A stretch of 64,000 bases of DNA from Microbacterium sp. T2.11-28 (GTDB lineage: Bacteria > Actinomycetota > Actinomycetes > Actinomycetales > Microbacteriaceae), in NCBI RefSeq assembly GCF_950097975.1, contig NZ_CATNHF010000012.1:1-64000 (forward strand). Direction: 5' to 3'. The notes beneath the pieces are model-generated. The model was not told where the DNA came from. It saw only the letters and a list, made by a program, of their open reading frames with translations, and searched no databases. Made by a program: the position numbers and the translations under genes. Below are positions 1 through 8,160 of the stretch, piece after piece. Each line of letters opens with the position of its first letter. Within the stretch, counting starts at the first letter, position 1.

Positions 1-2
1 GG

Positions 3-617
3 TCAGGGGCGGTGGGTGTCGATGACCGTGCGGGCGGACTGCGCGAAGACCGGTGCGACGATGTCGGTGCCGTCGAGGTAGCCGCCGACGAGCGCGGCGT
101 CGCGCAGCAGCACGAGCGCGCCGGCGACGCCCTCGGGATCGCGCAGGCCCGCCGCGGCGGCGAGGTCGCGCAGCGTGCTGCGGAACCAGTCGCGGTGGGT
201 CGCGATCAGCGCGCGCACCGGTCCCTCGTCGGGATACTCGGCTGCCGCGTTGATGAAGGGGCACCCGCGCGTGTGGCGCTGCGCGATGTCGGCCTGGATG
301 CCCGCCACCACGAGGTCGAGCAGCTCGTCGGGCGTGCCTCCGGCGGCGGCGGCCTCCTCGAAGAGCGCGCGCAGCCCGGCGTCCTCCCCCTCGAGGTACG
401 CGAGGACGAGGTTCTCCTTGCCGGCGAACTGCTTGTAGAGGGTGGCGCGGGTGACGCCGGCGACCTCGATCACGCGGTCGACGCCCACCGAGTGGATGCC
501 TTCGCGGTAGAACAGCGCGGTCGCCGCGGCCAGCAGCCTGTCGCGCGCCGGCAGCCCGGACGCCGCGATCTCGTCGACGGCGACGGGTGCAGTGCTCATC
601 GTCACATTCTCTGTCAT
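3..617 (-). CDS. TetR/AcrR family transcriptional regulator
   Basis: A 204-residue one-domain repressor. The N-terminal DNA-binding region (about residues 24-70) has the TetR layout: a helix ending in ALFYREGIHSVGV, then the helix-turn-helix VAGVTRATLYKQFAGKENLV. The rest is a helical ligand and dimerisation domain with the GCPFINAAAEYPD stretch common in TetR proteins of the TetR_C_33-like kind. The start at 617 is the longest; an internal ATG at 599 is also possible and neither has a strong ribosome site. It is divergent from the alpha/beta hydrolase at 774, with an operator-like palindrome at 670-685 between them, so it probably represses that gene and itself. Ligand unknown. Family assignment is firm; target is inference. 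Confidence 0.9.
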   Translation of the reverse strand: MTENVTMSTAPVAVDEIAASGLPARDRLLAAATALFYREGIHSVGVDRVIEVAGVTRATLYKQFAGKENLVLAYLEGEDAGLRALFEEAAAAGGTPDELLDLVVAGIQADIAQRHTRGCPFINAAAEYPDEGPVRALIATHRDWFRSTLRDLAAAAGLRDPEGVAGALVLLRDAALVGGYLDGTDIVAPVFAQSARTVIDTHRP

Positions 618-669
618 TTCGGATGCGGGCTTTCGTCTCGTGAGGATTCCGGGAATAGTCTTGCGCAGA

Positions 670-685
670 TAGAACGTTCGGTCTA
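670..685. promoter_or_regulatory. Candidate TetR operator
   Basis: TAGAACGT followed by TCGGTCTA forms an imperfect inverted repeat (6 of 8 pairs match, outer arms TAGA/TCTA) in the divergent intergenic region between the TetR gene and the hydrolase. Sequence of this AGAC/GTCT kind is typical of TetR operators. It overlaps AT-rich TACTAT and GATACA tracts that could serve as -10 elements for the hydrolase. Confidence 0.5.
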
Positions 686-773
686 CTATCAGGATACATC
701 AGCCGTGAACGACCGGCTCCCCGCACCACCCGCACCGCCACCATCCACTCGCACACCCCACAAGGAGCACGAC

Positions 774-1595
774 ATGAACACCTCGACCAAGACCCCCATC
801 GTCCTCATCCACGGACTCTGGATGACCCCGAAGAGCTGGGACACCTGGGCGGATCGCTTCCGCGCCGCGGGCCACCAGGTCATCGTCCCCGGCTGGCCCG
901 GGATCGACGACCGCTCGGTGGAGGACATCCGCCGCAACCCCGAGGCGCTGAAGGGCATCGGCATCCGTGACATCGTCGACCACTACGAGCGAATCATCCG
1001 CGCCCTCCCCGAGAAGCCGATCATCATGGGCCACTCCTTCGGCGGCCTCTTCACCCAGATGCTCGCCGACCGCGGCCTCGGCGTCGCCTACGTGGGCGTG
1101 ACGCCCGGCCAGCCGGCCGGCATCACGACGCTGCCGCTGTCGACCCTGTGGACCGGCACACCGATCCTCTCCAACCCGTTCGGCCGGAACGGTGCGAAGC
1201 CGCTGTCGAAGCGCCACTTCCACTTCACCTTCGGCAACGACCTGCCCCGCGCCGCGTCCGACGAGCTGTGGGAGCAGTACGCCGTGAACTCCTACAACCG
1301 GGTGTTCTTCGAGGGCGTCGCCGCCGCGTTCAACGAGAAGGGGGGTGCGTCGCACGTCGACTACGGCCGGACCGACCGCGCACCGCTCCTCGTCATCACC
1401 GGTGAGATCGACCACGTCGTGCCGCCGGCGATCGGGCGCGCGATCGTCAAGAAGTACCGCAGCACCGGGAGCCCGGCCGTCGTGGACTACCGCGAGTTCC
1501 CCGGACGCACCCACCGCATCGTCAGCCAGGACGGCTGGGAGGAAGTCGCCGACTTCGCCCTCGAGTGGGCGACCTCGCACGCCGCCGCGGCCTGA
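774..1595 (+). CDS. Alpha/beta hydrolase
   Basis: A 273-residue alpha/beta hydrolase. The first strand ends in VLIHGLW (oxyanion region, residues 10-16), the nucleophile elbow is GHSFGG with Ser88, the acid is probably the Asp in GEIDHVVP and the base the His in GRTHRIV near the C-terminus, so the triad looks complete. No signal peptide, so cytoplasmic. The start at 774 follows AAGGAG at a good distance; longer upstream reading frames are antisense of the TetR gene. Expression is probably controlled by the divergent TetR regulator. The substrate (ester, lactone or haloperoxidase-like) cannot be told from sequence. Confidence 0.88.
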   Translation: MNTSTKTPIVLIHGLWMTPKSWDTWADRFRAAGHQVIVPGWPGIDDRSVEDIRRNPEALKGIGIRDIVDHYERIIRALPEKPIIMGHSFGGLFTQMLADRGLGVAYVGVTPGQPAGITTLPLSTLWTGTPILSNPFGRNGAKPLSKRHFHFTFGNDLPRAASDELWEQYAVNSYNRVFFEGVAAAFNEKGGASHVDYGRTDRAPLLVITGEIDHVVPPAIGRAIVKKYRSTGSPAVVDYREFPGRTHRIVSQDGWEEVADFALEWATSHAAAA

Positions 1596-1620
1596 CCGAC
1601 CCCGCTCGCGCAGGAACGCA

Positions 1621-1652
1621 GAAGGCCGGAACCCCGAGGGGCTCCGGCCTTC
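1621..1652. terminator. Bidirectional stem-loop terminator
   Basis: GAAGGCCGGAACCCC pairs with GGGGCTCCGGCCTTC around a short GAG-centred loop, with one mismatch. It lies between the convergent ends of the hydrolase (1595) and rpsN (1701) and could serve both. No clear T tract follows, as is usual in high-GC actinobacteria. Confidence 0.7.
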
Positions 1653-1700
1653 GCTGCTGTGCGGGTGCTTACCAGCTCACAGCGCTGTCGGCGTGCTGGT

Positions 1701-2006
1701 TCACCAGCTCGACTTGGTCACGCCGGGCAGCTCGCCACGGTGCGCCATGTCGCGGAAGCGGACACGCGAGATGCCGAACTTCGACAGGTGGCCGCGCGGG
1801 CGGCCGTCGATGGCGTCGCGGTTGCGCAGACGCACCGGCGACGCGTTGCGCGGGAGCTTCTGCAGGCCGACGCGGGCGGCCTCGCGGGCCTCGTCGGTCG
1901 CGTTCGGGTCGACGAGCGTCTTCTTCAGCTCGGCGCGCTTCTCGGCGTACCGGGCCACGACCTCTTCGCGCTGGTTGTTGCGCGCGATCTTGCTCTTCTT
2001 GGCCAT
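1701..2006 (-). CDS. rpsN: 30S ribosomal protein S14, zinc-independent type
   Basis: A 101-residue S14. It begins [14 protein letters not shown] and ends with the conserved [17 protein letters not shown]. There are no cysteines, so this is the long, C-minus (zinc-independent) form rather than the short form with a CxxC zinc ribbon. Acts in 30S assembly near the mRNA/tRNA head region. Last gene of the rpmB-rpmG-rpsN operon, 4 bases after rpmG. In many actinobacteria and bacilli C-minus paralogs are induced under zinc limitation; a zinc uptake locus lies 6 kb away, but no Zur box was seen before this operon. Confidence 0.97.
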   Translation of the reverse strand: MAKKSKIARNNQREEVVARYAEKRAELKKTLVDPNATDEAREAARVGLQKLPRNASPVRLRNRDAIDGRPRGHLSKFGISRVRFRDMAHRGELPGVTKSSW

Positions 2007-2010
2007 GAGA

Positions 2011-2181
2011 TCAGCGCTCCTCTCGGAATTCGACGTGCTTGCGGATCACCGGGTCGTACTTCTTGAGCACGATGCGGTCGGGGTTGTTGCGGCGGTTCTT
2101 GCGCGTCACGTAGGTGTACCCCGTGCCGGCGGTCGAGCGCAGCTTGATGATCGGACGGACGTCCTGAGCCTTCTTCGCCAT
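2011..2181 (-). CDS. rpmG: 50S ribosomal protein L33, zinc-independent type
   Basis: A 56-residue L33 starting [19 protein letters not shown] and carrying the family core [15 protein letters not shown]. It lacks the two CxxC pairs of the zinc-binding form. The start at 2181 is set by family length; the longer frame to 2406 is antisense-like noise over rpmB. The ATG overlaps the rpmB stop codon by one base, indicating translational coupling. Middle gene of rpmB-rpmG-rpsN. Confidence 0.96.
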   Translation of the reverse strand: MAKKAQDVRPIIKLRSTAGTGYTYVTRKNRRNNPDRIVLKKYDPVIRKHVEFREER

Positions 2182-2417
2182 TAGAGCTTCACACCCTTCG
2201 CGAGGAGGTCCTTCACGACCGACTCGATGCCGCGGGCGTCGATGACCTTGATGCCCTTGGCCGAGACGTTCAGCTTGATGTTGCGACCAAGCGAAGGAAC
2301 GTAGTAGGTCTTCTTCTGCACGTTCGGGTCGAAGCGGCGCTTCGTCCGGCGGTGCGAGTGCGAGATGTTGTGACCGAAGCCGGGAACTGCTCCAGTCACC
2401 TGGCACACTGCTGCCAT
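2181..2417 (-). CDS. rpmB: 50S ribosomal protein L28
   Basis: A 78-residue L28 with the family N-terminus [20 protein letters not shown] followed by [14 protein letters not shown] and the strand [15 protein letters not shown]. Only one Cys is present, so no zinc ribbon. First gene of a three-gene ribosomal protein operon with rpmG and rpsN, the same set found as alternative proteins in actinobacterial zinc-limitation regulons. A GGGAGA ribosome site precedes the start. Confidence 0.97.
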   Translation of the reverse strand: MAAVCQVTGAVPGFGHNISHSHRRTKRRFDPNVQKKTYYVPSLGRNIKLNVSAKGIKVIDARGIESVVKDLLAKGVKL

Positions 2418-2527
2418 GGTGATGTCTCCCTTATGCCCCTGATGAGGCAGTTACCGTGAGGCCGGACGGCCCCACCCAAGATCCCTTGTCTGCATCCCGT
2501 GACACACGCGATCCCCGCCCGGATGTT

Positions 2528-2560
2528 CCGGTCGTTGAGCGAACGATGTGAGACGAAACG
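2528..2560 (-). repeat. Dispersed GGTCGTTGAGCGA repeat, copy 1
   Basis: Starts CCGGTCGTTGAGCGA and ends GAGACGAAACG. Reverse complement of the copy at 2643-2675 apart from the centre. Repeats of this wording are very common between genes in Microbacterium-type genomes (from general knowledge). Confidence 0.6.
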
Positions 2561-2642
2561 CGAACTGCGTGCTGGAGTGCGCGCAGACAAAGAGTCAGTC
2601 TAGCACGGGCGGGCCCGGACGCTGAGCGGGGCGGGGGGTCGC

Positions 2643-2675
2643 CGTTTCGTCTCGCTGCGCTCGCTCAACGACCGG
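2643..2675 (+). repeat. Dispersed GGTCGTTGAGCGA repeat, copy 2 (inverted)
   Basis: Starts CGTTTCGTCTCGCTGCGC and ends TCGCTCAACGACCGG; inverted relative to the copy at 2528-2560. Together the two could fold into a large hairpin in any transcript crossing the region. Confidence 0.6.
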
Positions 2676-2742
2676 GGTGGCCAGCGCTCGCTCGGCGAGC
2701 GGGGTGCGAGCGGCCGCTCGGCGACCGCGGTGCGAGCGTCGC

Positions 2743-3744
2743 TCAGCGGGCGCGGGGGCGGTACCGCTCGACGAGCAGGTCGGCCAGCTCCTCGTAGTGG
2801 GCGTCGACGGTCTGCGCCTCGGGATGCGCGTCGTACCACTCGACGATCTCCCGCGCGCCGCGGGCGAACGGGACGGTGGTGCCGAAGCCGGGCACGATGC
2901 GCGTGATCTTGGAGTTGTCGAACACCGCCGAGTGCGTCTTGTCGCCAAGGAGCGAGGATCCCCACTCCGCGTCGAGCGCCGCGATCGCCTCCGAGGGCAC
3001 GTGGACGAGGTCGGGCTCGGCCACCCCGGCGGCGTGGGCGAGCTCGGTGTAGATCTGGTTCCAGGTCGGGGCCTCGCCGCCGGTGATGTGGAAGGGCTCG
3101 CCGATCGCGTCGGCTCGGCCGAACAGGCCGACGAACCCCCGGGCGAAGTCGCTGCTGTGGGTGATCGTCCACAGGGACGTGCCGTCGCCGTGGACGATCA
3201 CCGGCTTGCCGGCGCGCATCCGCTCGATCGCGGTCCAGCCGCCGTCGATCGGCAGCAGCGTCGCGTCGTAGGTGTGCGACGGCCGCACGATCGTCATCGG
3301 GAAGCCGGTCTCGCGGTAGGCGGCGACGAGCGCGTCCTCGCAGGCGATCTTGTTGCGCGAGTACTCCCAGTGCGGGTTGCGCAGCGGCGTCGACTCGGTG
3401 ATCGGCAGGTGCGTGGGCGGCGTCTGGTAGGCCGAGGCGGAGCTGATGAAGATGTACTGGCGCGTGCGGCCGGCGAACAGCCGCAGGTCGGTCTCGATGT
3501 GGGCGGGCGTGAAGGCGAGGAACTCCGCGACGACGTCGAACTCGAGATCGCCGAGCGCCTCGCGCACCGAGTCCTCGTCGCGGATGTCTCCGAGGTGCAC
3601 GGTGACGCCCTCGGGCACCGCCCGCCGCTGCTCGCGCCCGCGGTGCAGCAGGTGCACCTCGTGCCCCTGGCGGAGAGCCTCGGCGACGCACGCCGTGCTG
3701 ATGATCCCCGTGCCTCCGATGAACAGCACACGCAGCGTCGACAT
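2743..3744 (-). CDS. NAD-dependent epimerase/dehydratase-like SDR protein
   Basis: A 333-residue extended short-chain dehydrogenase. The Rossmann fingerprint is FIGGTGIIS at residues 8-16, slightly off the classic GxxGxxG; the active-site Tyr-Lys is likely YSRNK around residue 129, preceded by the Ser-rich ISSASAYQT. The NADP/NAD-binding N-terminal half is followed by the variable substrate domain (HITGGEAPTWNQIY). The start at 3744 is preceded by GGAGG. It resembles the NAD-epimerase group annotated as isoflavone-reductase or RNA-binding-like proteins. Substrate unknown. The gene runs with the downstream-read genes at 3797-5955 but with a 52-base gap. Confidence 0.85.
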   Translation of the reverse strand: MSTLRVLFIGGTGIISTACVAEALRQGHEVHLLHRGREQRRAVPEGVTVHLGDIRDEDSVREALGDLEFDVVAEFLAFTPAHIETDLRLFAGRTRQYIFISSASAYQTPPTHLPITESTPLRNPHWEYSRNKIACEDALVAAYRETGFPMTIVRPSHTYDATLLPIDGGWTAIERMRAGKPVIVHGDGTSLWTITHSSDFARGFVGLFGRADAIGEPFHITGGEAPTWNQIYTELAHAAGVAEPDLVHVPSEAIAALDAEWGSSLLGDKTHSAVFDNSKITRIVPGFGTTVPFARGAREIVEWYDAHPEAQTVDAHYEELADLLVERYRPRAR

Positions 3745-3796
3745 GACTTCCTCCTCCGATGGGGGTCCGGCCTCCAGCATCACACGCCCGCGGGCC

Positions 3797-4519
3797 TCAG
3801 CGGGCCGCCTCGGCCGCACCGCGCCCCCAGCGGAACGCCGACACCGTCGGATCGCCCGTGACCCAGAAGCGCCACGGGAACGCATGCGTGCCCGCGATCC
3901 CGGCGACGCCCACGCGCGGTCCCGTCGACACGTCGGCGAGCGGCGCCGCCGGGAGCAGCAGCCGCGCGACGGCGCCCGCGCGCTCCTCCCCCGTCACGGC
4001 GTCGATCCCGTCGTGCCGCGGATGCCGGAGCCCGACGGCGTCGCCGAGCCGTCCCGGACCCCGGGCGAGGTCGCGCGGAGACCGGGAGGCCGGGCGCCGC
4101 GACGCCGCGGCCTCCACGCCCTCGACCACTTCACCGCCGCGCAGGAGGATTCCGCCGGCGACGCCCTCGGGGCCCGAGACGACGTTGACGCACGAGTGGA
4201 TGCCGTGGCTCAGGTAGACGTACAGGTGGCCGGGCTCGCCCCACATCGTGGCGTTGCGCGCGGTCGGGCCGCTGCGGGCATGCGATCCCGGGTCGGGCAC
4301 CGGACCGGTGCCCTGTCCGTGATAGGCCTCGACCTCGGTGATCCGCACGGCCACGGTGCCGCCGTCGACGGTCACCCGCAGCAGCCCGCCGAGCAGCCGC
4401 GGGGCCACCTCGACCGGCAGCCCGCGGAGCGCCTCGCGTGTCGCGGGGACGAGGCCCGCGCGACGATCGATCGCGTCGGGTGCGGAATCCGGCGCATCGC
4501 CGGACGGACGGCCGCTCAC
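3797..4519 (-). CDS. DNA-3-methyladenine glycosylase (AAG/MPG family)
   Basis: A 240-residue base-excision repair enzyme that removes alkylated purines. The sequence shows the AAG fold hallmarks ITEVEAYHG (catalytic Glu in EVEAY), ARNATMWGEPGHLYVYLSHG and the DNA-reading CVNVVSGPEGVAGGILLR. Starts at a GTG (4519) that overlaps the stop codon of the upstream membrane-anchored protein by four bases (GTGA), so the two are translated together although their functions look unrelated. The longer frame to 5620 is a shadow. Confidence 0.92.
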   Translation of the reverse strand: MSGRPSGDAPDSAPDAIDRRAGLVPATREALRGLPVEVAPRLLGGLLRVTVDGGTVAVRITEVEAYHGQGTGPVPDPGSHARSGPTARNATMWGEPGHLYVYLSHGIHSCVNVVSGPEGVAGGILLRGGEVVEGVEAAASRRPASRSPRDLARGPGRLGDAVGLRHPRHDGIDAVTGEERAGAVARLLLPAAPLADVSTGPRVGVAGIAGTHAFPWRFWVTGDPTVSAFRWGRGAAEAAR

Positions 4520-5955
4520 GGCCGCGGCGCCGACTGGCACCAGGAGATGTCGAAGCCGCGCAGGGCCACGACCTCGGCGCCGTCCTCGAGCGAGACGACG
4601 TGGGTCTGCAGGCGCTCGGGAAGCGGCAGCTGGTAGCCGTCGTAGGGGTTGTCGACCACCTCGGGGGCGACCAGGAGCGCCGCGTACCGGCCGCTGGGCG
4701 AGACGCACGCCTGCATGAGGCTGGCATCGGCGGGCACGTCGAACACCGGGCGCGCCTCTCCATCGGCGTCGACGACGGCGACCGAGGTGGACTCGACGGT
4801 GATCCCGGCCTCGTCGAGCTTCGACAGCACGCGCACCGTGTCGCCCGACCCGTCGGGCAGGCCGATGACCGACCAGGCCTGGCCGAGCGACGGGTCGGTG
4901 GGCGCCAGCTCGGTCTCCTCTGCGGTGGCGAGGTCGATCGCGACGAGCCCGGTCACGCGCTCGACGATCGCGGTGGCGGATCCGCGCGCGATCCCGTCGA
5001 TGGAGACGGCGTTGCCGAGGGCCACGGGAGCGCCGCCGACCGGCGTGACGAGCGTCAGCGACCCGTCGAAGGTCAGCATGAGGAGGCTGTCGGTCCCCGG
5101 CACGAACCGCCAGTCGTCCACCCGCGAGTCGCCGCCGTCGCGCGTGACCGCCGTGGGCGGCTCGTCGCGGCGCGAGGCCGAGAGGGATGCCGTGAAGAGG
5201 GCGGCCTCGCGGCCCGAGTCGGCGCCGATGTCGGCGTCGGTGAAGAGGTAGCCGACGAGGTTGCCGCGGTCGGCGCTCTGCAGGTCGGTCACCGTGCCGT
5301 CGCCGGGGAGCGGCAGCTCCCGCTCCCCCTCTCCCTCGAGGTCGGTGACGATGAGGTGCGAGAGTCCGTCGTCGTCCACCGTGGACATGACGAGGTGGCC
5401 CGCGGTGGCGCGGAAGTCCTCGATGTGCGGGTGCGTGAACACCGGCACGGCCGCGTCGCCGGCGAGGTCGGTGCGGTAGACGGTGTCGCCGCTCTCCTGC
5501 CGCTGCAGGATGTAGACCTCCAGCGGCGGCGTGGTCAGCGTCCGCTCGATCGTCACGGGCGGGCCGCCGCCGAGTCCGGTGACCCCCTCGATCCGCACCG
5601 TGTACTCGGTGTCGTCCCACAGCGGCAGCGCGAAGCGGAGCCCGACGCTGCGTCCCGACGTGTCCACGGTGAAGTCGGCCGCGGGCGTCACCGTCACCTG
5701 CGACGGGTCGACCTCGTCGAGGGACTGGCTGGTCGTGAAGATGACGCGCGATCCGGATGCGGTGACCGCCGCGTCAGGATCGAACTGCACGCTGGTCACC
5801 CGCGGTCCCTGCACCGTCGTCAGGGCGGCGCCGCCGAGGCCGAGCACGGCGAGCACGCCCACCACGACCGCGAACGCCCCTGCGAAGGCGCGCCCGCGAC
5901 GGCGGGCACCGCGCCGCGTCCCGCCGTCTCCGCGGCGGAGCTGCTCAGTACTCAT
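4516..5955 (-). CDS. Membrane-anchored protein with Ig-like and beta-propeller regions
   Basis: A 479-residue protein not assigned to a named family. After an Arg-rich N-terminus there is one membrane segment (about residues 24-46, FAVVVGVLAVLGLGGAAL), giving an extracytoplasmic body. Residues about 50-145 look like a Big_5-type immunoglobulin-like domain (TSQSLDEVDPSQVTVTPAAD). The remainder has repeating four-strand units typical of a beta-propeller (SHLIVTDLEGEGE, SLTLVTPVGGAP, GLVAIDLATAEE). It is read between a TIGR03943-like gene (11-base overlap) and the DNA glycosylase (4-base overlap). Possible cell-envelope sensor or binding protein; function unknown. Confidence 0.8.
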   Translation of the reverse strand: MSTEQLRRGDGGTRRGARRRGRAFAGAFAVVVGVLAVLGLGGAALTTVQGPRVTSVQFDPDAAVTASGSRVIFTTSQSLDEVDPSQVTVTPAADFTVDTSGRSVGLRFALPLWDDTEYTVRIEGVTGLGGGPPVTIERTLTTPPLEVYILQRQESGDTVYRTDLAGDAAVPVFTHPHIEDFRATAGHLVMSTVDDDGLSHLIVTDLEGEGERELPLPGDGTVTDLQSADRGNLVGYLFTDADIGADSGREAALFTASLSASRRDEPPTAVTRDGGDSRVDDWRFVPGTDSLLMLTFDGSLTLVTPVGGAPVALGNAVSIDGIARGSATAIVERVTGLVAIDLATAEETELAPTDPSLGQAWSVIGLPDGSGDTVRVLSKLDEAGITVESTSVAVVDADGEARPVFDVPADASLMQACVSPSGRYAALLVAPEVVDNPYDGYQLPLPERLQTHVVSLEDGAEVVALRGFDISWCQSAPRP

Positions 5956-6763
5956 AGGGGTCCCGCGGCTCCTCGATCGGGGCCACGGAGGACGCCTCGA
6001 TCTGGAGCCGGCCGTCGACGTCGCGGATCGTCCCCGTCACCGTCACCCACTGTCCGGTCTCCTGCACCTCTCCGGGCGCCTGGCCGGCGAGTGCGACCGG
6101 GACGCTCGCGGGCTGCGCGTCGATGACGCAGTGGGTGATGACGAGCCGCGTGAGTCCGAAGCCGCCGTCCTCGGGGGTGACGAATCCGGTGAGGGTGACC
6201 TCGTCGCCGTCGAAGGCCTCGGGATTGGTGGCCGTGGCGAACACGCTCGCCCACTCGCCGACCCCGAACGATGCGGTGTCACCCGTCGCCGCGAGGGCGA
6301 CGGTGTCGGCCCCCTGGAACAGCGGCGGGGCCCCGGTGTCGCGCGACATCGCGAGCTCGGCCGACAGCGTCGCCGGCGGCACGAGGACGATCGCGGCGAC
6401 GATCCCGGTGGCCAGCACCCCGCCGGTGGCGATCGCGGCGCGTCCGATCACCGCGGCCGGCCGCGCCCCCGCCGGCGACGGCCCGTGGTCGTGCGCGTGC
6501 CCGTGGTCGGGCGCCTCGCCGTGGTCGTGCGCCTCGCCGTGGTCGTGGCCGTGGTCGGCCTCGGCGCCGAGGGGCAGGGCGAAGCTCGCCGCCGCGCCGA
6601 TGAGCACGAGCACCGCCATCGAGACCGCGAAGAGGTTCGACGAGGGGTTGATATAGAGGGCCAGCTGGTCGGTGAGGGCCAGGGCGATGGTCACGGCGGC
6701 CAGGCCCGAGGCGAGCCCGACGCCGAGCAGACGGGTGCCGGAGCGGCGGAGGAACTCACGCAA
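5945..6763 (-). CDS. TIGR03943-family membrane protein, partner of UPF0718 permease
   Basis: A 272-residue protein with two N-terminal and one middle membrane segments (about residues 12-33, 43-65 and 106-128) and a soluble C-terminal domain containing DEVTLTGFVTPEDGG and THCVIDAQPASVPV, the signature of the TIGR03943/DUF1980 family (YcgQ of Bacillus). Residues 70-94 form a His-Asp-rich loop with repeated HDHGEA units, suggesting metal binding. Its start overlaps the end of the UPF0718 permease gene by 8 bases. In other bacteria this pair is often Zur-regulated; here the zur gene is directly upstream, supporting a zinc-related role. Confidence 0.85.
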   Translation of the reverse strand: MREFLRRSGTRLLGVGLASGLAAVTIALALTDQLALYINPSSNLFAVSMAVLVLIGAAASFALPLGAEADHGHDHGEAHDHGEAPDHGHAHDHGPSPAGARPAAVIGRAAIATGGVLATGIVAAIVLVPPATLSAELAMSRDTGAPPLFQGADTVALAATGDTASFGVGEWASVFATATNPEAFDGDEVTLTGFVTPEDGGFGLTRLVITHCVIDAQPASVPVALAGQAPGEVQETGQWVTVTGTIRDVDGRLQIEASSVAPIEEPRDPYEY

Positions 6764-7766
6764 GGAGGTTCACCACCCCTCCGACGGCGACCGCGAACAG
6801 CACGACGATCACGACGAGCCCGGCGAGCACCTTCGTGCGGAAGGTGGTGCGCAGCAGGGCGAGCATCTTCACGTCGACGAGCGGTCCGACCAGGAGGAAC
6901 GCGACGATCGAGCCGGGCGTGAAGGTCGACGCGAACGACAGCGCCACGAACGAGTCGACGTTCGAGCAGATGGAGACGATCATCGCGAGCGCGATCATCG
7001 CGACGATCGACAGCACGGGGTTCGATCCGATCGCCAGGAGCGCGTCGCGGGGCACGACGACCTGCACGGCGCCGGCCAGCGCCGACCCGATCACGAGGGC
7101 CGGCATGACCGCGCGCAGCTCCACGACGAACTGCGCGAGGCTGCGGCGTCCGCGGCCGGCGGTGAGGCTCTCGGCGTCGGCGATCTCGCAGGTGGCGCGG
7201 AAGCGGTCCGTGAGGAGGGAGTCCGGATCGGGGTGGCGGCTGTAGAGCCAGCCGATGAGGTTCGCGACCGCGTATCCGCCGAGGAGACGCGCGATGAGGA
7301 TCCCGTCGTCGAAGCCGAACGCCTGGTGGGTCGTGATGATGACGATCGGGTTCACGATCGGCGCCGCGATGAGGAAGGTGAGGGCCTCGGGCACCCGGAA
7401 CCCGCGCATCAGCAGGCCGCGGGCGAAGGGGACGTTCCCGCACTCGCACACCGGGACCAGCATGCCCAGGAGCGACAGCACCGCCCGCCGCCCCCACGCG
7501 CTCCGCGGCATCCACCGCTCGATCGCCCCCGGCGGCACCCACACCTGCACGACGATCGAGAGGATGACGCCCAGCACAACGAAGGGCAGCGACTCGATGA
7601 GGACGCTGAGGGCGAGGGTGAGGCCGTCCTGCGCCCGGGTGGGCAGCGCCGGGCCGGGGGCGAGGACGGCGACGACGACGAGCAGGCCGACGACCGCGAC
7701 ACCCGCGGCGATCAGCCCGGCGGTGCGTCGCGTGCCGGTCGGCGCGGGGCGGAGGTCAGTCGTCAC
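6756..7766 (-). CDS. UPF0718/ArsP_1-type permease
   Basis: A 336-residue polytopic membrane protein of the permease family that includes YcgR and ArsP. It has about eight membrane segments in two homologous halves, each with a Cys motif: PVCECGNVPFARG in the first and SICSNVDSFVALSF in the second. The start is taken as GTG at 7766, which overlaps the end of zur by 11 bases; the longer frame runs backwards through zur and is discarded. Operon zur-permease-TIGR03943 points to metal (probably zinc) homeostasis. Whether it imports, exports or serves as a metallochaperone channel is not known. Confidence 0.85.
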   Translation of the reverse strand: MTTDLRPAPTGTRRTAGLIAAGVAVVGLLVVVAVLAPGPALPTRAQDGLTLALSVLIESLPFVVLGVILSIVVQVWVPPGAIERWMPRSAWGRRAVLSLLGMLVPVCECGNVPFARGLLMRGFRVPEALTFLIAAPIVNPIVIITTHQAFGFDDGILIARLLGGYAVANLIGWLYSRHPDPDSLLTDRFRATCEIADAESLTAGRGRRSLAQFVVELRAVMPALVIGSALAGAVQVVVPRDALLAIGSNPVLSIVAMIALAMIVSICSNVDSFVALSFASTFTPGSIVAFLLVGPLVDVKMLALLRTTFRTKVLAGLVVIVVLFAVAVGGVVNLLA

Positions 7767-8160
7767 GGCCCGCCGCGGCGGTGCACGTCGCGCACAGACC
7801 GAAGATGTCGACGACGTGCTCGGCACGGGTGAACCCGTGGGCGGCGGCGGTGCGCTGTGCCCATTCCTCCACGTCGGTCGCCTGGATCTCGACGGTCGTG
7901 CCGCAGTTCCGGCAGATGAGGTGGTGGTGATGACCCTCGCTCGAGCAGGCGCGGTAGATGGCCTCGCCCTCGGGGCTCTGCAGCTGGTCGGCCTCTCCGC
8001 TGGCGGCCAGCGTCGCGAGCGCGCGGTACACGGTGGCCAGTCCGATGCCGGTGTTGTCGTCGCGCAGCGCCGCGTGGAGTTCCTGCGCGCTCACGAATCC
8101 GGGGGTGTCGGACAGCGCCGCACGCACGCGATCGCGCTGCCAGGTGTTGCGCTGAGCCAT
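7756..8160 (-). CDS. zur: Zinc uptake regulator Zur (Fur family)
   Basis: A 134-residue Fur-family repressor. The winged-helix part contains FVSAQELHAALRDDNTGIGLATVYRAL; the dimer/metal part has the GHHHHLICRNCGTTVEI core with the first CxxC (CRNC) and a second structural CxxC near the C-terminus (FGLCATC). The preference for zinc is inferred from neighbours znuB/znuC and the short HHHH motif rather than from any single residue. Start at 8160 is set by family length; the frame extends upstream only through a tandem repeat. Likely binds the site at 39668-39682 before znuA. Confidence 0.92.
   Translation of the reverse strand: MAQRNTWQRDRVRAALSDTPGFVSAQELHAALRDDNTGIGLATVYRALATLAASGEADQLQSPEGEAIYRACSSEGHHHHLICRNCGTTVEIQATDVEEWAQRTAAAHGFTRAEHVVDIFGLCATCTAAAGRDD

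Larger units (their letters stand above)
2418..2742. other. Intergenic region before rpmB with two inverted dispersed repeats
   Basis: No gene seen in these 325 bases. It must hold the rpmB operon promoter; a TAGACT hexamer on the minus strand at 2597-2602 is a possible -10. Two copies of a CGTTTCGTCTCnnnnnCGnTCGCTCAACGACC-type repeat lie in opposite orientation (2528-2560 and 2643-2675). No TGAnAATnATTnTCA-type Zur site was found here. Short direct repeats of GCGAGCG and GGTGCGAGC at 2680-2745 make up the rest. Confidence 0.6.

Noticed and set aside
2418..2600. Zur box before rpmB
   Set aside because: No TGAnAATnATTnTCA-like palindrome was found; the closest AT-rich words are too short.
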